From positions 124,001 to 188,000 of the forward strand of contig JBCCXL010000007.1 of assembly GCA_039191605.1 (NCBI GenBank): 64,000 nucleotides of DNA. Direction: 5' to 3'. Positions 52,988-62,196 of the stretch are shown in pieces. Each line of letters starts with the position of its first letter. The first letter of the stretch is position 1. Under the pieces are notes generated by a model. The model was not told where the DNA came from, made no database searches, and worked only from the letters and a program-made list of their open reading frames with translations. This stretch comes from JBCCXL01 sp039191605. Lineage in GTDB: Bacteria > Acidobacteriota > Thermoanaerobaculia > Multivoradales > JAHZIX01. Position numbers and translations under genes: made by a program.

Positions 52988-54796
52988 ATGATGCAACAGA
53001 GAACTTCTCGTCGTGATCCCCGACCTTCTGCCCCCATCGCCCAGCGGTGGACCTCCTTACCCGGCGTGCTGGTGGTGGTGGCTGCCGCCTGCCTCGCCCT
53101 GATCGCGTCTCTCACCTCGATGTCCGGGGCGTCTTCGGCCCTCGCGCAACAGGCCCCCGGGGTTTTTGGCGAGATCATCGACGTTCGGGTCGTCAATGTG
53201 GAAGTGGTGGTGACGGACCGTGACGGCAATCGTGTCACCGGCCTCAGCAGCGACGACTTCGAGCTGGTGGTAGACGAGGAGGTGGTGCCCATCGACTACT
53301 TCACGGAAGTGGTCTCCGGGCAGGCGATGAAGCCGAAGGGGAGCGATGCTCCGGCAGGGGTGCTGGCAGCGGAAGAAGGCCCCGTGGGGACTAGCTACCT
53401 GGTATTCATCGATGACTTCTTCGCGCTGCAGCGGGATCGAAACCGAGTCCTGGGACAGCTGCAGGACGAGATCCCGGTGCTCGGCCCCGCGGACCGCATG
53501 GCGGTGGTGGCCTACGACGGGAAAGATCTCCAGATGCTGACCTCCTGGACCAATTCCCTGCGGGAGCTGGAGCGAGCCTTCCGCCGCGCCGAGGAACGGC
53601 CGGCGCGAGGGTTGGAGCGCCTGGCGGACCGCCGGAATCTGGAGTCCGACCGGCTGCTGCAATTCGAGCGTGGCTTTGACCAGCGGGAGTTCGCCTCCGG
53701 TGGAGTGACCGCCCAGCTCTCGCCCTACGAGCGGGACTACGCGGTGCGATTGGCTAACCAGCTGGAGAACGTCGTTCTCGCGGCTACCGCCACTCTGCGC
53801 TCCTTCGCCTCTCCGCCGGGGCGTAAGGTCGCGATCCTGCTTTCGGGAGGCTGGCCGCTGGAGCCGGAAATCTTCGCCGTCGGAAGCCGGGAGACGGCCA
53901 TCGAGGACATCGACCTGCGCTCCGGCTCGGATCTGTTCGAGGATCTCTCAGATACCGCCAACCTGCTGGGCTACACCCTGTATCCGGTGGATATGGCCGG
54001 GACCCAGCTGGACACCACCGATGCCTCCCAGGGAGTGCCGACGGAGCTGGAAGCGGAGATTGTCGCGTTTCAGGACTCCGGCTTTGGTGGTCAGGCTCGG
54101 GAGGGTAGCGCCCTGCCGGCGCAGGGACAGCTCACGAACCTCGGTCTGCGGGAATTCGGCGTCCACGGCTCGCTACGCTTCCTCGCTGAGGAGACCGGCG
54201 GACGACCGCTGATCAACGCCCAGCGGGACGAGCCTTTCGCTATCGTGGCGGAGGACACTCGCACCTACTATTGGCTGGGCTTCAATCCCGATCGTCAGGA
54301 GGACGACACCCGTCGCTCCATCGAGGTGCGGCTCAAGAACCCCGACTACCGCGTCCGCAGTCGCGAGGGCTTCTTCGACTTCTCCCGCCAGCGGGAGGTT
54401 TCGATGATGGTGGAATCCACCCTTCTCTTCGGCAACGCTCCTGCGGCTCAGCCGCTGGAGGTGCAGGCGGGGGAGCAGAAGCGCTCCGGATTCGGTCGAG
54501 TGGAGCTGCCGCTGGCCCTGCGGATTCCCATGGACGCCGTCACCATGCTGCCCTTCGATGGTCGCTACGTCGGGGAGTTGGAGCTGCGGGTAGCGGCTCT
54601 GGACGATAGCGGGGAGCGATCCGAGGTCACCGTGACCCCAGTGCGGCTGGCTGGAGAGTCGGCGCCGCCGGAGGGCTCGTACTCGACTTACGAGACCAGC
54701 CTGCGTCTGCGCAAAGCGGATCAGAAGTTGGTGATCTCCCTCTACGACCCGCCCTCCGGTACGATTCTCTCGACCACGATGGAGGTGGAGCGCTGA
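52988..54796 (+). CDS. Exported VWFA-related protein, copy 1 (TIGR03436-like)
   Basis: The 602-residue protein has a signal or anchor segment at about 25-50 (LVVVAAACLALIASL). The conserved opening DVRVVNVEVVVTDRDGNRVTGLSSDDF (here split: DVRVVNVEVVVTDRDG, then GLSSDDFELVVD) is typical of the acidobacterial VWFA-related family. The VWA fold runs from about residue 135 (LVFIDDFFALQRDRNR) to about 450 (YYWLGFNPD). The metal-site DxSxS is not intact; the first Asp is kept in IDDFF. The C-terminal part is a beta-rich domain with EGFFDFSR and YVGELELRV. It is first of three tandem paralogs. Function is unknown, probably extracellular adhesion or complex assembly. Confidence 0.88.
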   Translation: MMQQRTSRRDPRPSAPIAQRWTSLPGVLVVVAAACLALIASLTSMSGASSALAQQAPGVFGEIIDVRVVNVEVVVTDRDGNRVTGLSSDDFELVVDEEVVPIDYFTEVVSGQAMKPKGSDAPAGVLAAEEGPVGTSYLVFIDDFFALQRDRNRVLGQLQDEIPVLGPADRMAVVAYDGKDLQMLTSWTNSLRELERAFRRAEERPARGLERLADRRNLESDRLLQFERGFDQREFASGGVTAQLSPYERDYAVRLANQLENVVLAATATLRSFASPPGRKVAILLSGGWPLEPEIFAVGSRETAIEDIDLRSGSDLFEDLSDTANLLGYTLYPVDMAGTQLDTTDASQGVPTELEAEIVAFQDSGFGGQAREGSALPAQGQLTNLGLREFGVHGSLRFLAEETGGRPLINAQRDEPFAIVAEDTRTYYWLGFNPDRQEDDTRRSIEVRLKNPDYRVRSREGFFDFSRQREVSMMVESTLLFGNAPAAQPLEVQAGEQKRSGFGRVELPLALRIPMDAVTMLPFDGRYVGELELRVAALDDSGERSEVTVTPVRLAGESAPPEGSYSTYETSLRLRKADQKLVISLYDPPSGTILSTTMEVER

Positions 54797-54854
54797 GCCG
54801 CCTCCGCCGGAGACTCCGCGCCGAGCAGTCTCCCGGCGCTGACCCGAGGAGAGG

Positions 54855-57044
54855 ATGATGTTGCAGCGATCGACAGTGTTTCGCCCGAAGCTCGAAGGAT
54901 CCGAGGGGGCACGGACGGGATTTCGCACCGGCGCGCGCCGCCCTCGGGCGTCGCTCCGGCAGCTGCCGTGGTCGGGGAAGTTGCTGCTCTGCGCCGCTGC
55001 CTTCTTCGCTACAACATCTCTTGCTGCTGGCTCTAGCGCCCAACAGCCGGCGCGGGAGGATTTCGGCGAGCGCGTGGACGTCTACGTGGTGAACGTCGAC
55101 GTCCACGTCTCGGATCGCGACGGGCGTCCCGTCGGCGGTCTGGGGGCGGAGGATTTCGAGATTTATATCGACGGCCAGCGGGTGCGGGAACTGGCGTATT
55201 TCTACGCCGGGGAGGTCCCTCAAGGTCCCGCGAGCTCGGCCGACCAAGGGGCCGCAGCTCCTGCGGAAGGGGTTGCTGAAGGGGTATTGGATGGCTCCGG
55301 CAAGTCAGCTCCTGCGGCTGCTGATCCTGATCCCACCGCAGCTGCCGCAGCGGGCTCGGACGTCGGTTCCGAAGCCCAGAGCGCTCCAGCCCCGGCGCCG
55401 ATTCCGGTGCCGGCGGGGGGGGAGCTGGCGCGTATGGTGGTGCTGGTGGACAACTTCAACACCTCGCCGCCGCGGCGAAATCGGGTGCTGCAACGCCTGC
55501 GCGATTACCTGGAAGAGGCGACGCCTCGGCCGGAGGTGATGTTCGCCACCTACGATGGCGCGATCAATATCCTGCAGCCCTTCAGCAACGACCCCATTAC
55601 CCAGCGCGCGACCCTCGAGACCATCGCGGGAATGCAGAGCCGTAGCTTCGAGCGCGACGCTCAGCGCACCACGATCCTGACCTCGGTGAGCAACGCGGTG
55701 ACCGCCCTGTCGGAGTCTTCCACCGGTCTTGGCGGCGGCGGAGCGGATTTTGCTCGTTCGGAGATCAATAGCGCGGTGCGTCAGGTGGAGATCTACGCCG
55801 AGTCTTCCTATCGCGAGTCCCTCACCGTGGTGCGAACCCTCGGGGTGTTCATCCAATCCCTCGCCGGGGTGGATGGACGAAAGTCCGTGGTCTTCGTCAG
55901 CGAGGGGTTGCCGATGCGCCCCGGAAGCGGTTTGGCGGACCTGCTGCAGGACGCGACCCGCGACGGCGCGGACGTCTTCGAAGGCTTCCAGGGAAATGAC
56001 GGCGGTGGCTTCGGTGGCCAGGGTCCCGACGGCCAGGCCACCTTCCCGGGCCTCGGTGGTGGCGGCGCCGGAGGAGGAGGGGATCGAGATCCTCTCCAGC
56101 AGGAGATCTTCAGCCTGCGATCCACCCTGGCGCAATATGACATCGGTCGCTTCTTGTCGGAGCTGACCTCCCTGGCCAACACCCATCGGGTGACCTTCTA
56201 CACCATCAACGGCGCCGCCGGTGCACCGGCGGTGCTGGGAGCGGACGTCGGCTCTGGCTTGGGTTTCGAGACCCCCGTCGGCAACGCCCTGAGCTTAGAG
56301 CAGCAAAACCAACAGGAGAGCCTGCGCTACATGGCGGAGACCACCGGCGGCGTCGCTCTGACCTCCGGGACCGCGGTAGACCAGATCTTGGAGCAGGTGG
56401 AGGAGGACGGGAGCGCCTATTACGCCCTTGGCATCACGCCCCCGGATGGCGTCGACGACGAATACCACCGCATCGAGGTGCGTTTGGCGGAGCGTCGACG
56501 GGGTGTGGATCTACGGCATCGGGAAGGCTTCGTGGCGGCTCGTCGTCCCGCCGGTCGCGCCGCCACGGCGGTCTCGCTGCTCACCCTGGGTATGGAGGAC
56601 AACCCTTTGGGCATCGGCCTCGAAGTTCTCGGGGAAGAGCCAGCTCCGGATGCCGGCCAGCACGTGCTCCAGCTCCAGCTGGCGATCCCCATCGGATCCT
56701 TGGTGCTGGCGCCTCAGGGAGACGGTAGCTATCGCGCCGACCTCCGGGTGCTCTTCGCATCGATGGATCAGAGCGGCTCCATCGGTCCGGTACGCAGCCT
56801 ACCGCTGAGCTTCGCAGTGCCCGCGGAGCGGCTCGAAGAAGCCCGTCAGCAGGAGTATCAGGCGCGGCTTCCGCTACCGCTAGAAGACGGCCCCCGCCGC
56901 CTTGCGGTGGGTGTCGAGGATCAACTAGGCGGGCGGATCGCCTTCGTCCTCGAAGATCTGCTGGTGGGAGGGAGCTCGGCGGACGAAGCCTCCGCCGCTG
57001 ACTCCGCTGACTCCGATGCTTCGGGCGAGGGGACAGAATCCTGA
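54855..57044 (+). CDS. Exported VWFA-related protein, copy 2
   Basis: The 729-residue paralog has a signal segment at about 35-60 (LLLCAAAFFATTSLAAGSSA), the opening DVYVVNVDVHVSDRDGRPVGGL and a Pro/Ala-rich insert (about 115-190). The VWA domain starts at VVLVDNFNTSPPRRNRVLQR, so DxSxS is DNFNT. A Gly-rich loop (about 375-410, QGPDGQATFPGLGGGGAGGG) is peculiar to this copy. YYALGITPPDG and HREGFVAARR close the VWA part, and the C-terminal beta domain follows. ATG at 54855 has gaggagagg just upstream. It lies 58 bp after copy 1, so it is probably in the same transcript. Confidence 0.88.
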   Translation: MMLQRSTVFRPKLEGSEGARTGFRTGARRPRASLRQLPWSGKLLLCAAAFFATTSLAAGSSAQQPAREDFGERVDVYVVNVDVHVSDRDGRPVGGLGAEDFEIYIDGQRVRELAYFYAGEVPQGPASSADQGAAAPAEGVAEGVLDGSGKSAPAAADPDPTAAAAAGSDVGSEAQSAPAPAPIPVPAGGELARMVVLVDNFNTSPPRRNRVLQRLRDYLEEATPRPEVMFATYDGAINILQPFSNDPITQRATLETIAGMQSRSFERDAQRTTILTSVSNAVTALSESSTGLGGGGADFARSEINSAVRQVEIYAESSYRESLTVVRTLGVFIQSLAGVDGRKSVVFVSEGLPMRPGSGLADLLQDATRDGADVFEGFQGNDGGGFGGQGPDGQATFPGLGGGGAGGGGDRDPLQQEIFSLRSTLAQYDIGRFLSELTSLANTHRVTFYTINGAAGAPAVLGADVGSGLGFETPVGNALSLEQQNQQESLRYMAETTGGVALTSGTAVDQILEQVEEDGSAYYALGITPPDGVDDEYHRIEVRLAERRRGVDLRHREGFVAARRPAGRAATAVSLLTLGMEDNPLGIGLEVLGEEPAPDAGQHVLQLQLAIPIGSLVLAPQGDGSYRADLRVLFASMDQSGSIGPVRSLPLSFAVPAERLEEARQQEYQARLPLPLEDGPRRLAVGVEDQLGGRIAFVLEDLLVGGSSADEASAADSADSDASGEGTES

Positions 57045-57271
57045 GCTTGTAGGGTCTAGGCCTCCTGAGGCCCTCTTCTTCCACCAGCCCTTGGCAGTGC
57101 CGGCTGGTTTCGTATACTCACCCTCGTTCACCGGGGAGATTTCGGACGCGGGAAGCTCCCGCCCCAAGTTCTTTCCGAGCTATAGAGCCTAGACCTTCAG
57201 AACTCTGCGGCCAGCGACCTCGTTCACCGGTAGAACCCCCTTCTCTCGCTATGGCCTTTCGCTGACCTTCC

Positions 57272-59062
57272 GTGAGACCGATGACGATGATGACCATCCC
57301 CTATCGCCCCATGTTCGCTCCCTCGACCTACGGACGCCTCGGCATCTTCGGTTGTCTTGCCCTGCTGCTCTGCGCTTCCCCCTGGCTGATCCCAGCGGCT
57401 AGCGCCCAGGAAGCAGCGGAATCCGCGACGGCCGCAGCGGGCGCCCCGGCGCAAGAGGACCCACTCCAGCAGCTCTTCCTCGACGTGGTGGACGTCAACA
57501 TCGTGAACATCGATGTTTACGTGACGGATCGCGACAACAAGCCCGTGCTGGGCTTGACGGCAGACGATTTCGAGATCTTCGAGAACGGTAAGCCGATGAC
57601 GGTGTCCAACTTCTATGCGGTGGAGAACGGGGTTCCGACGGAAGAGTCCGGCGTCGAGGCGGTGGACCCCAACGTTCCGGATAGCGTGCCGGATCATCTG
57701 GTGGAGCTGAAGATCCCGGAAGACCAGCGCCTCCACCTCATCGTCTTCATCGACAACTTCAACATTCGGCCCTTCAACCGCAATCGGGTGATGCGGGAGG
57801 TGCGGCTCTTCCTGGACCGCAATACGCGGCCGGAAGACCGGGTGATGTTGATGAGCTACAACCGCTCGCTGAAGATCGAGCAGGAATTCACCGCCGATCC
57901 GCGGCTCATCGGTGCAGGCCTGCGTCGGCTGGAGAAAAACACCGGTTACGCCACCATCGCCGACAACGAGCGGGACGAGGTGATGGACCGCATCGACGAG
58001 TCCAACGACGAGTTCACCGCCCTCGGCCAGGCGCGGATGTACGCCGAATCTATCGCCAACGATCTGACCTTCACGGTCAAATCGCTGAAGGAAATGGTGG
58101 ATTCCCTCGCGGGCCTTCCGGGGCGTAAGGCCATTCTTCATGTCTCGGACGGCATTCCGATGATTCCCGGTGAGGACATCTTCCACTACGTCGAGGAGCG
58201 CTTCCGCAACACCACCGCGATCAACGACGCCTTCACCTACGATTACTCCCGCCGCTTCACCGAGCTCACCGCCTCGGCCAACGCCAACCGAGTGAGCTTC
58301 TACACCATCGACGCCGGGGGCCTGCGAGTCGCCAGCTTCATGGATGCGTCGAAGCGGGGTGGGGTCAACCGCGGTCCCTTCATCGACACCATCAATACTC
58401 AGAATCTGCAGAACACCCTGCACTTCATGGCGGACTCCACCGGAGGCCGGGCGATCGTCAACCGCAACCGGGTGCTGCCGGCCCTCAACGAGGTGGCGGA
58501 TGACCTGCGGAACTACTACAGCCTCGGCTATAGCCCCGGCCACTCTGGTGATGGACGGCTCTACAAGCTCAAAGTGAAGGTCGATCGGGACGACGTCAAG
58601 GTGCGCTATCGGGAGAACTACCGCGACAAGAGCCTGGCGAATCGAATGTCCGAACGCACTCTCGCGGCGCTGCGATTCGGCTACGAGAGCAATCCGCTGG
58701 AGCTCTCCCTAGACTTCGGAGACGCTCGGCCGCGACAGGGCGATCGCCATTACCTGGTGCCGGTCTACGTCCGCATCCCCCTCAGCGAGATCACCCTGGT
58801 GCCCCAGGGAGAGATGCATCAGGGGCGGGTGAGGCTCTATTTCTCCGCCATCGACGATCGCGGAGGAACCTCTCCGGTTTCGGAGCAGACGGTACCCATC
58901 TCCATTCCCACCAAGGATTTCCCAGGGGCGCTGGATCGCGAATACGTCTTCACCATGGAGCTCCTGATGCGCCAGGGGAATCAGCGTCTGGCGGTGGGAT
59001 TGCGGGACGATCTCGGCACGGATACATCCTTCGTCAGTCGAGTGGTTTCCGTCGGGGCCTGA
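57272..59062 (+). CDS. Exported VWFA-related protein, copy 3
   Basis: The 596-residue paralog has a signal segment (GIFGCLALLLCASPWLIPAASA), the opening DVNIVNIDVYVTDRDNKPVLGL, then the VWA domain from LIVFIDNFNIRPFNRNRVMR (DNFN instead of DxSxS), closing at NYYSLGYSPG and YRENYRDKS, then the C-terminal beta domain. The start codon is doubtful: GTG at 57272 or the ATGs at 57281, 57287 and 57290; none has a clear ribosome binding site. The three copies are strongly diverged outside the opening and DNFN regions, so the duplications are old. A 227-bp gap separates it from copy 2, and it may have its own promoter. Confidence 0.87.
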   Translation: MRPMTMMTIPYRPMFAPSTYGRLGIFGCLALLLCASPWLIPAASAQEAAESATAAAGAPAQEDPLQQLFLDVVDVNIVNIDVYVTDRDNKPVLGLTADDFEIFENGKPMTVSNFYAVENGVPTEESGVEAVDPNVPDSVPDHLVELKIPEDQRLHLIVFIDNFNIRPFNRNRVMREVRLFLDRNTRPEDRVMLMSYNRSLKIEQEFTADPRLIGAGLRRLEKNTGYATIADNERDEVMDRIDESNDEFTALGQARMYAESIANDLTFTVKSLKEMVDSLAGLPGRKAILHVSDGIPMIPGEDIFHYVEERFRNTTAINDAFTYDYSRRFTELTASANANRVSFYTIDAGGLRVASFMDASKRGGVNRGPFIDTINTQNLQNTLHFMADSTGGRAIVNRNRVLPALNEVADDLRNYYSLGYSPGHSGDGRLYKLKVKVDRDDVKVRYRENYRDKSLANRMSERTLAALRFGYESNPLELSLDFGDARPRQGDRHYLVPVYVRIPLSEITLVPQGEMHQGRVRLYFSAIDDRGGTSPVSEQTVPISIPTKDFPGALDREYVFTMELLMRQGNQRLAVGLRDDLGTDTSFVSRVVSVGA

Positions 59063-59159
59063 TCCTGCAGCTTCGGGGCTAGTGACCTCGGAGCTGGCGC
59101 AAGAACAGGTCAATCACCCATCAGGCCGTTTATTTTCGCGGCCATAGGAGAGAAGCGAC

Positions 59160-59624
59160 ATGGGCTGGCGACGTCGGGTCCGCAACGTGGGGGAGACCTT
59201 CCTGGAGGTCCTCCAGGCAGAGATTCACTCTCTGCTGGAAGACTTCGCGCAGAGCGGCCGCTCCGCATCCGTCGGCCTAGCGCGAATCTTCCTCGCCCTT
59301 TGCCTGGGCTTCTGGACGCTAGGGGTGCTCACCGCGGGGTTGGTGGCCCTCTTCGCCCTGTGGCTTCCGGTGTGGGGAGCCGCTGCGGTGGTCGCGGTCA
59401 TCACTTCGCTGGGGGCCGCCATCGCTGGCGCCTCCGGCATGATTCGTCTGCGCAGCATTGAGCCCCCCCATCACACCGTCCGCAGGCACGTGGACGACCA
59501 CGTCACCTGGTGGCAAGGAGAGGTCTTCCAGCGTTCCGCGGCCCTGCCGTCGGCCCCGGAGAGCGAGCCGGAGACCGCGCGCACAGAATCTTCAGACGAG
59601 CCCCAACCGGAGGATCGCCCATGA
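59160..59624 (+). CDS. YqjE/holin-X-like membrane protein
   Basis: The 154-residue protein has an amphipathic N-terminal helix (ETFLEVLQAEIHSLLEDFAQ), two membrane hairpin segments (IFLALCLGFWTLGVLTAGLVAL and AAAVVAVITSLGAAIAGASG) and an acidic, Pro-rich C-terminus, the plan of DUF1469/YqjE and phage holin superfamily III proteins. ATG at 59160 follows aggagagaag. Its stop overlaps the next gene in ATGA, so the two are translationally coupled. In E. coli, yqjE sits next to yqjD. Its function is not known; YqjD binds ribosomes. Confidence 0.82.
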   Translation: MGWRRRVRNVGETFLEVLQAEIHSLLEDFAQSGRSASVGLARIFLALCLGFWTLGVLTAGLVALFALWLPVWGAAAVVAVITSLGAAIAGASGMIRLRSIEPPHHTVRRHVDDHVTWWQGEVFQRSAALPSAPESEPETARTESSDEPQPEDRP

Positions 59625-60001
59625 CATCACGGCGAGGCCCACGATCACAGGCAAGCTCAGATTCCGCCGCTGGTGAGGGCGCAGGGGCCCGCTCTTCGCG
59701 CCGCTCCCGGGCTCACTCCAAAAACTCGCTTTCCGGCTCCGAACGGCTTCGTCGCCGCCGACAGGGCTTCGTCGATGCGCTGCGAGACCTTCAGGGGGAG
59801 GCGGAATCCGAGGTGGGTTGGGCTCCTCGCAGCGGACCTTGGGTGCTGCTGGCGGTGTCGGTGGCGGTGGGTTTCGCTCTCAGCCGTGCGCTACCCAGTC
59901 GTGAGCCATCCAGCCGTGCCTTACCTCGCGCCCAACCCGGCGGGAGCTCCCCTAGGGAGCTCGATTCCCACAAGGGAATCAGTCGTGGATCGGACGCTTG
60001 A
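59621..60001 (+). CDS. Basic protein with C-terminal membrane anchor (YqjD-like by context)
   Basis: The 126-residue protein starts at the ATG inside ATGA at 59621-59624. It has a Ser/Arg-rich basic N-terminal half, a helix SERLRRRRQGFVDALRDLQGEAE, then one membrane segment WVLLAVSVAVGFALSRAL and a Ser/Pro tail. The pattern of a basic soluble part plus a late single membrane helix, coupled to a YqjE-like gene, recalls YqjD/ElaB (ribosome-binding, membrane-anchored), but the sequence match is weak. Its end overlaps the convergent DUF4177 gene by 23 bp. Confidence 0.6.
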   Translation: MTSRRGPRSQASSDSAAGEGAGARSSRRSRAHSKNSLSGSERLRRRRQGFVDALRDLQGEAESEVGWAPRSGPWVLLAVSVAVGFALSRALPSREPSSRALPRAQPGGSSPRELDSHKGISRGSDA

Positions 60002-60167
60002 AGACCATCGCCAGATTGTCGGTAGCGCCGGTCTTGAAGTTCACTGAGGTCAGGCCCACCAGCTCCCAGCCCTGGATCCCCAACTTGTTGAGCTGCGGGG
60101 CACTGTTGGGATCGAGGCGATAGTTCTCGCTGCGGATATTGATGATTTTATATTCCCACTTGATCAT
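59979..60167 (-). CDS. DUF4177-like small protein
   Basis: The 62-residue protein begins MIKWEYKIINI and contains LNKLGIQGWELVGLTSVN and LAMVFKRP, the compact strand-helix-strand pattern of DUF4177. Function unknown. ATG at 60167 has aaagg 13 bases upstream. It is convergent with, and overlaps, the YqjD-like gene at its end; the overlap is normal for two tail-to-tail genes. Confidence 0.8.
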   Translation of the reverse strand: MIKWEYKIINIRSENYRLDPNSAPQLNKLGIQGWELVGLTSVNFKTGATDNLAMVFKRPIHD

Positions 60168-60334
60168 CGAAGGGTGCCTTTCGTAGATCGAGGATCGCGG
60201 GCCGACAATCGTTAGATGTCGAGCCGTCGAGGCTGGTGGATAGTGTGGTCTTCCTCAGGATTGTCTCATACTTCCGAGAGTGCTGAGAGGCTGGACGCCG
60301 GGGGATTCCGCGGTGATCCCGGCCTGTTCAGCCC

Positions 60335-61189
60335 TCAATGCCTGCTGACGCGCACCATGGCGCCGCGCCGCACGCCCCAGCGCCGGGCCAAGCTATCGTT
60401 GCGCAGCGCGAGCTCGAGAGTTCCCAGGGAGCCGGGCAGAAGCCCCGCCTCGTCCTCTTCCAGCTCCGCGTAATAGCGTCCACGGCGTCGGCAGCTGGCC
60501 TCACCGTCTTCGGTGACCACCCCCACCTCTACCGCCGCTTCCGATCCCCAGGCGTCAATCCACAGGGTCGGTATATCGGTGACCAGGTTACCGAAGCGAT
60601 CGATATGCACCACGCGGCCAAGAAGCTCGTGGGCTTCCTGCTGCGGCGGAGCTGCGTTTGGCAGGATCACCGGCTGCTCTAGGGGCTGGCCGAAATCCTC
60701 CAGCGGCATGCCGCGGGCGAGGGCGGCGGCTACCGGGGCAAATCGATCGCGCCCATGAAAGGTGCTCCCCGGAAGATCGAGGTAAAGATCCGGGCGCTCG
60801 ACTTCGACGCTGCGTACGCTGGGCGCGACGGATAGACCCTGGGGCTGGGGCAGGGGACGGCCCACCAGGAAGGGGGAGAACAGACCGTTGTCCGGTCCTA
60901 CCAGCCAGCCACCGGTGCCGCCAGGAAGATCCCAGCGGCAGGCGACGATGCGGCGGGCGCTGCCGACGCCGGGATCGACTACCGCCAGCAGCACGCTGCC
61001 GCTGGGCAGAAAGGCGGCGGCGGCCCAGGCGAGGAAGGAGGCGCCGACGACATCGCCGGGTCGCACCTGATGGCTGACGTCCAGCAGAGGAGAGCCTGGA
61101 GAACGGGTCCAGAGCACGCCGCGAACCGCTGCAACGTAGTAATCCTCGCCGCCGAAATCCGTCAACAGAGCGATGGGTTGGGGGGCCAT
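60335..61189 (-). CDS. SAM hydroxide adenosyltransferase (DUF62/duf-62 family)
   Basis: Hydrolyses S-adenosylmethionine to adenosine and methionine with a hydroxide ion, a relative of fluorinase and chlorinase. The 284-residue protein starts at the ATG at 61189, with ggag 6 bases upstream; the upstream ATG and TTG codons are less well placed. Motifs: ALLTDFGGEDYYVAAV, VDPGVGSARR (catalytic Asp and Arg), GPDNGLFSPF, STFHGRDRFAPVAA (catalytic His) and HIDRFGNLVTDIP. The Asp-Arg-His triad of the hydroxide type is present, which argues against halogenase activity. It is divergent from the TIGR04282 gene. Its cellular role is not settled in any organism. Confidence 0.92.
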   Translation of the reverse strand: MAPQPIALLTDFGGEDYYVAAVRGVLWTRSPGSPLLDVSHQVRPGDVVGASFLAWAAAAFLPSGSVLLAVVDPGVGSARRIVACRWDLPGGTGGWLVGPDNGLFSPFLVGRPLPQPQGLSVAPSVRSVEVERPDLYLDLPGSTFHGRDRFAPVAAALARGMPLEDFGQPLEQPVILPNAAPPQQEAHELLGRVVHIDRFGNLVTDIPTLWIDAWGSEAAVEVGVVTEDGEASCRRRGRYYAELEEDEAGLLPGSLGTLELALRNDSLARRWGVRRGAMVRVSRH

Positions 61190-61316
61190 GGTCATCTCCA
61201 AAGAGTGGGACGGTGGACGAGGAGCTGCGTTCCGCGGCCGCAGCTGATCTCAACTTGCCTTCCTCCACCTACGGAAAAGGCGCGAGGAGGGTCCATCGCA
61301 GGGCACCTAGCGAAGG

Positions 61317-61322
61317 TAGAAT
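61317..61322 (+). promoter_or_regulatory. -10-like TAGAAT six bases before the transferase ATG
   Basis: TAGAAT ends 6 bases before the ATG at 61329, which has no Shine-Dalgarno. This is the spacing expected for a leaderless transcript. No clear -35. Confidence 0.4.
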
Positions 61323-61328
61323 GCGGCG

Positions 61329-62144
61329 ATGAATGATCGAGATCAGCCGAGCCGTCAGCGGAAGGCCCGCTATGCGCGCAGCTTACTTTTGTTTGCGAAA
61401 CCTCCGGTTCCCGGTCGGGTCAAGACACGGCTGACTCGGCCTGGGGCGGAGGCTCTCTCCCAACCAGAAGAGGGCGCTGGCTCGTTACCGCAGGCCGATG
61501 ATACCGTCCCGCGTCCGCTGACGTCCTACAAGGCCGCCAAGATTTACCAGGCTTTCCTGGAAGACATGGCCCAGCGGCTAGTGCTGGAAGGTGAGTTTGA
61601 GCTGCGTCTCTCCTGGGCCCTGGAGGACGGCGAGTCTCCGCCGGTGCTGCGGGGCGCGGAGGGAGTGCTGTCGGTGCGCCAGGAAGGGGAAGATCTGGGA
61701 GCACGGCTGTTTTCCGGTCTCAAGGATGCATCCAGGGGCAACCGCTGCGTCATCGCCCTGGGAAGTGATCACCCGACCCTCTCGGTGGCGACCCTCCATG
61801 TCGCCTTCAAGCGCCTGGAGGCGGGCGTGCCGGTGGTGTTGGGGCCGGCGGAGGACGGTGGCTACTACCTCATTGGTCTACGCCCCGAGGCGGTCCGCTG
61901 GCAGCTCTTCAAGGACGTGCCGTGGAGCACATCGCAGGTGTTGAAGACGACCCTCGCCCGCTGCCAGCAGCTGGGTTTCGGCTGCCAGCGCCTGCCGCCG
62001 GCGTCCGACGTGGACACCCCCGAAGACCTCCACCGACTCGCCTGGGCTCTAGCCCGGGAAAAAGCCGCTGGTCGGGGCCTTTCCTGCCCGCGAACCACGG
62101 CCTTGCTCGACAGCTGGGGACGGCTTCCGGAGGTGACGGGATGA
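61329..62144 (+). CDS. TIGR04282/DUF2064 family glycosyltransferase-like protein
   Basis: The 271-residue nucleotidyl/glycosyltransferase-A fold protein has LLLFAKPPVPGRVKTRL near residue 20, GARLFSGLKDA, the metal-site motif ALGSDHPTLS, GPAEDGGYYLIGL, and DVDTPEDLHRL. The family (MobA/CofC-like fold, TIGR04282) is described as transferase-like, and the sugar or nucleotide it uses is unknown. No ribosome binding site precedes the ATG; see TAGAAT at 61317. It heads the plus-strand run with the nnr and tsaE genes, ending in a stretch with a 13-bp direct repeat. Confidence 0.88.
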   Translation: MNDRDQPSRQRKARYARSLLLFAKPPVPGRVKTRLTRPGAEALSQPEEGAGSLPQADDTVPRPLTSYKAAKIYQAFLEDMAQRLVLEGEFELRLSWALEDGESPPVLRGAEGVLSVRQEGEDLGARLFSGLKDASRGNRCVIALGSDHPTLSVATLHVAFKRLEAGVPVVLGPAEDGGYYLIGLRPEAVRWQLFKDVPWSTSQVLKTTLARCQQLGFGCQRLPPASDVDTPEDLHRLAWALAREKAAGRGLSCPRTTALLDSWGRLPEVTG

Positions 62145-62176
62145 AGCCCGAAGGTCACGCGAGGAAGCCCGAAGGT
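62143..62176 (+). repeat. 13-bp direct repeat between the transferase and nnr genes
   Basis: gaagcccgaaggt occurs at 62143-62155 and 62164-62176 (period 21 bp), bridging the stop of one gene and the leader of the next. Confidence 0.7.
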
Positions 62177-62196
62177 GATGCGAAAGAGGCAGCGCG

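Noticed and set aside
57224..58543. 439-residue minus-strand open frame
   Set aside because: It is antisense to VWFA copy 3, which carries the conserved family opening. Val/His/Glu-rich composition typical of a shadow frame.
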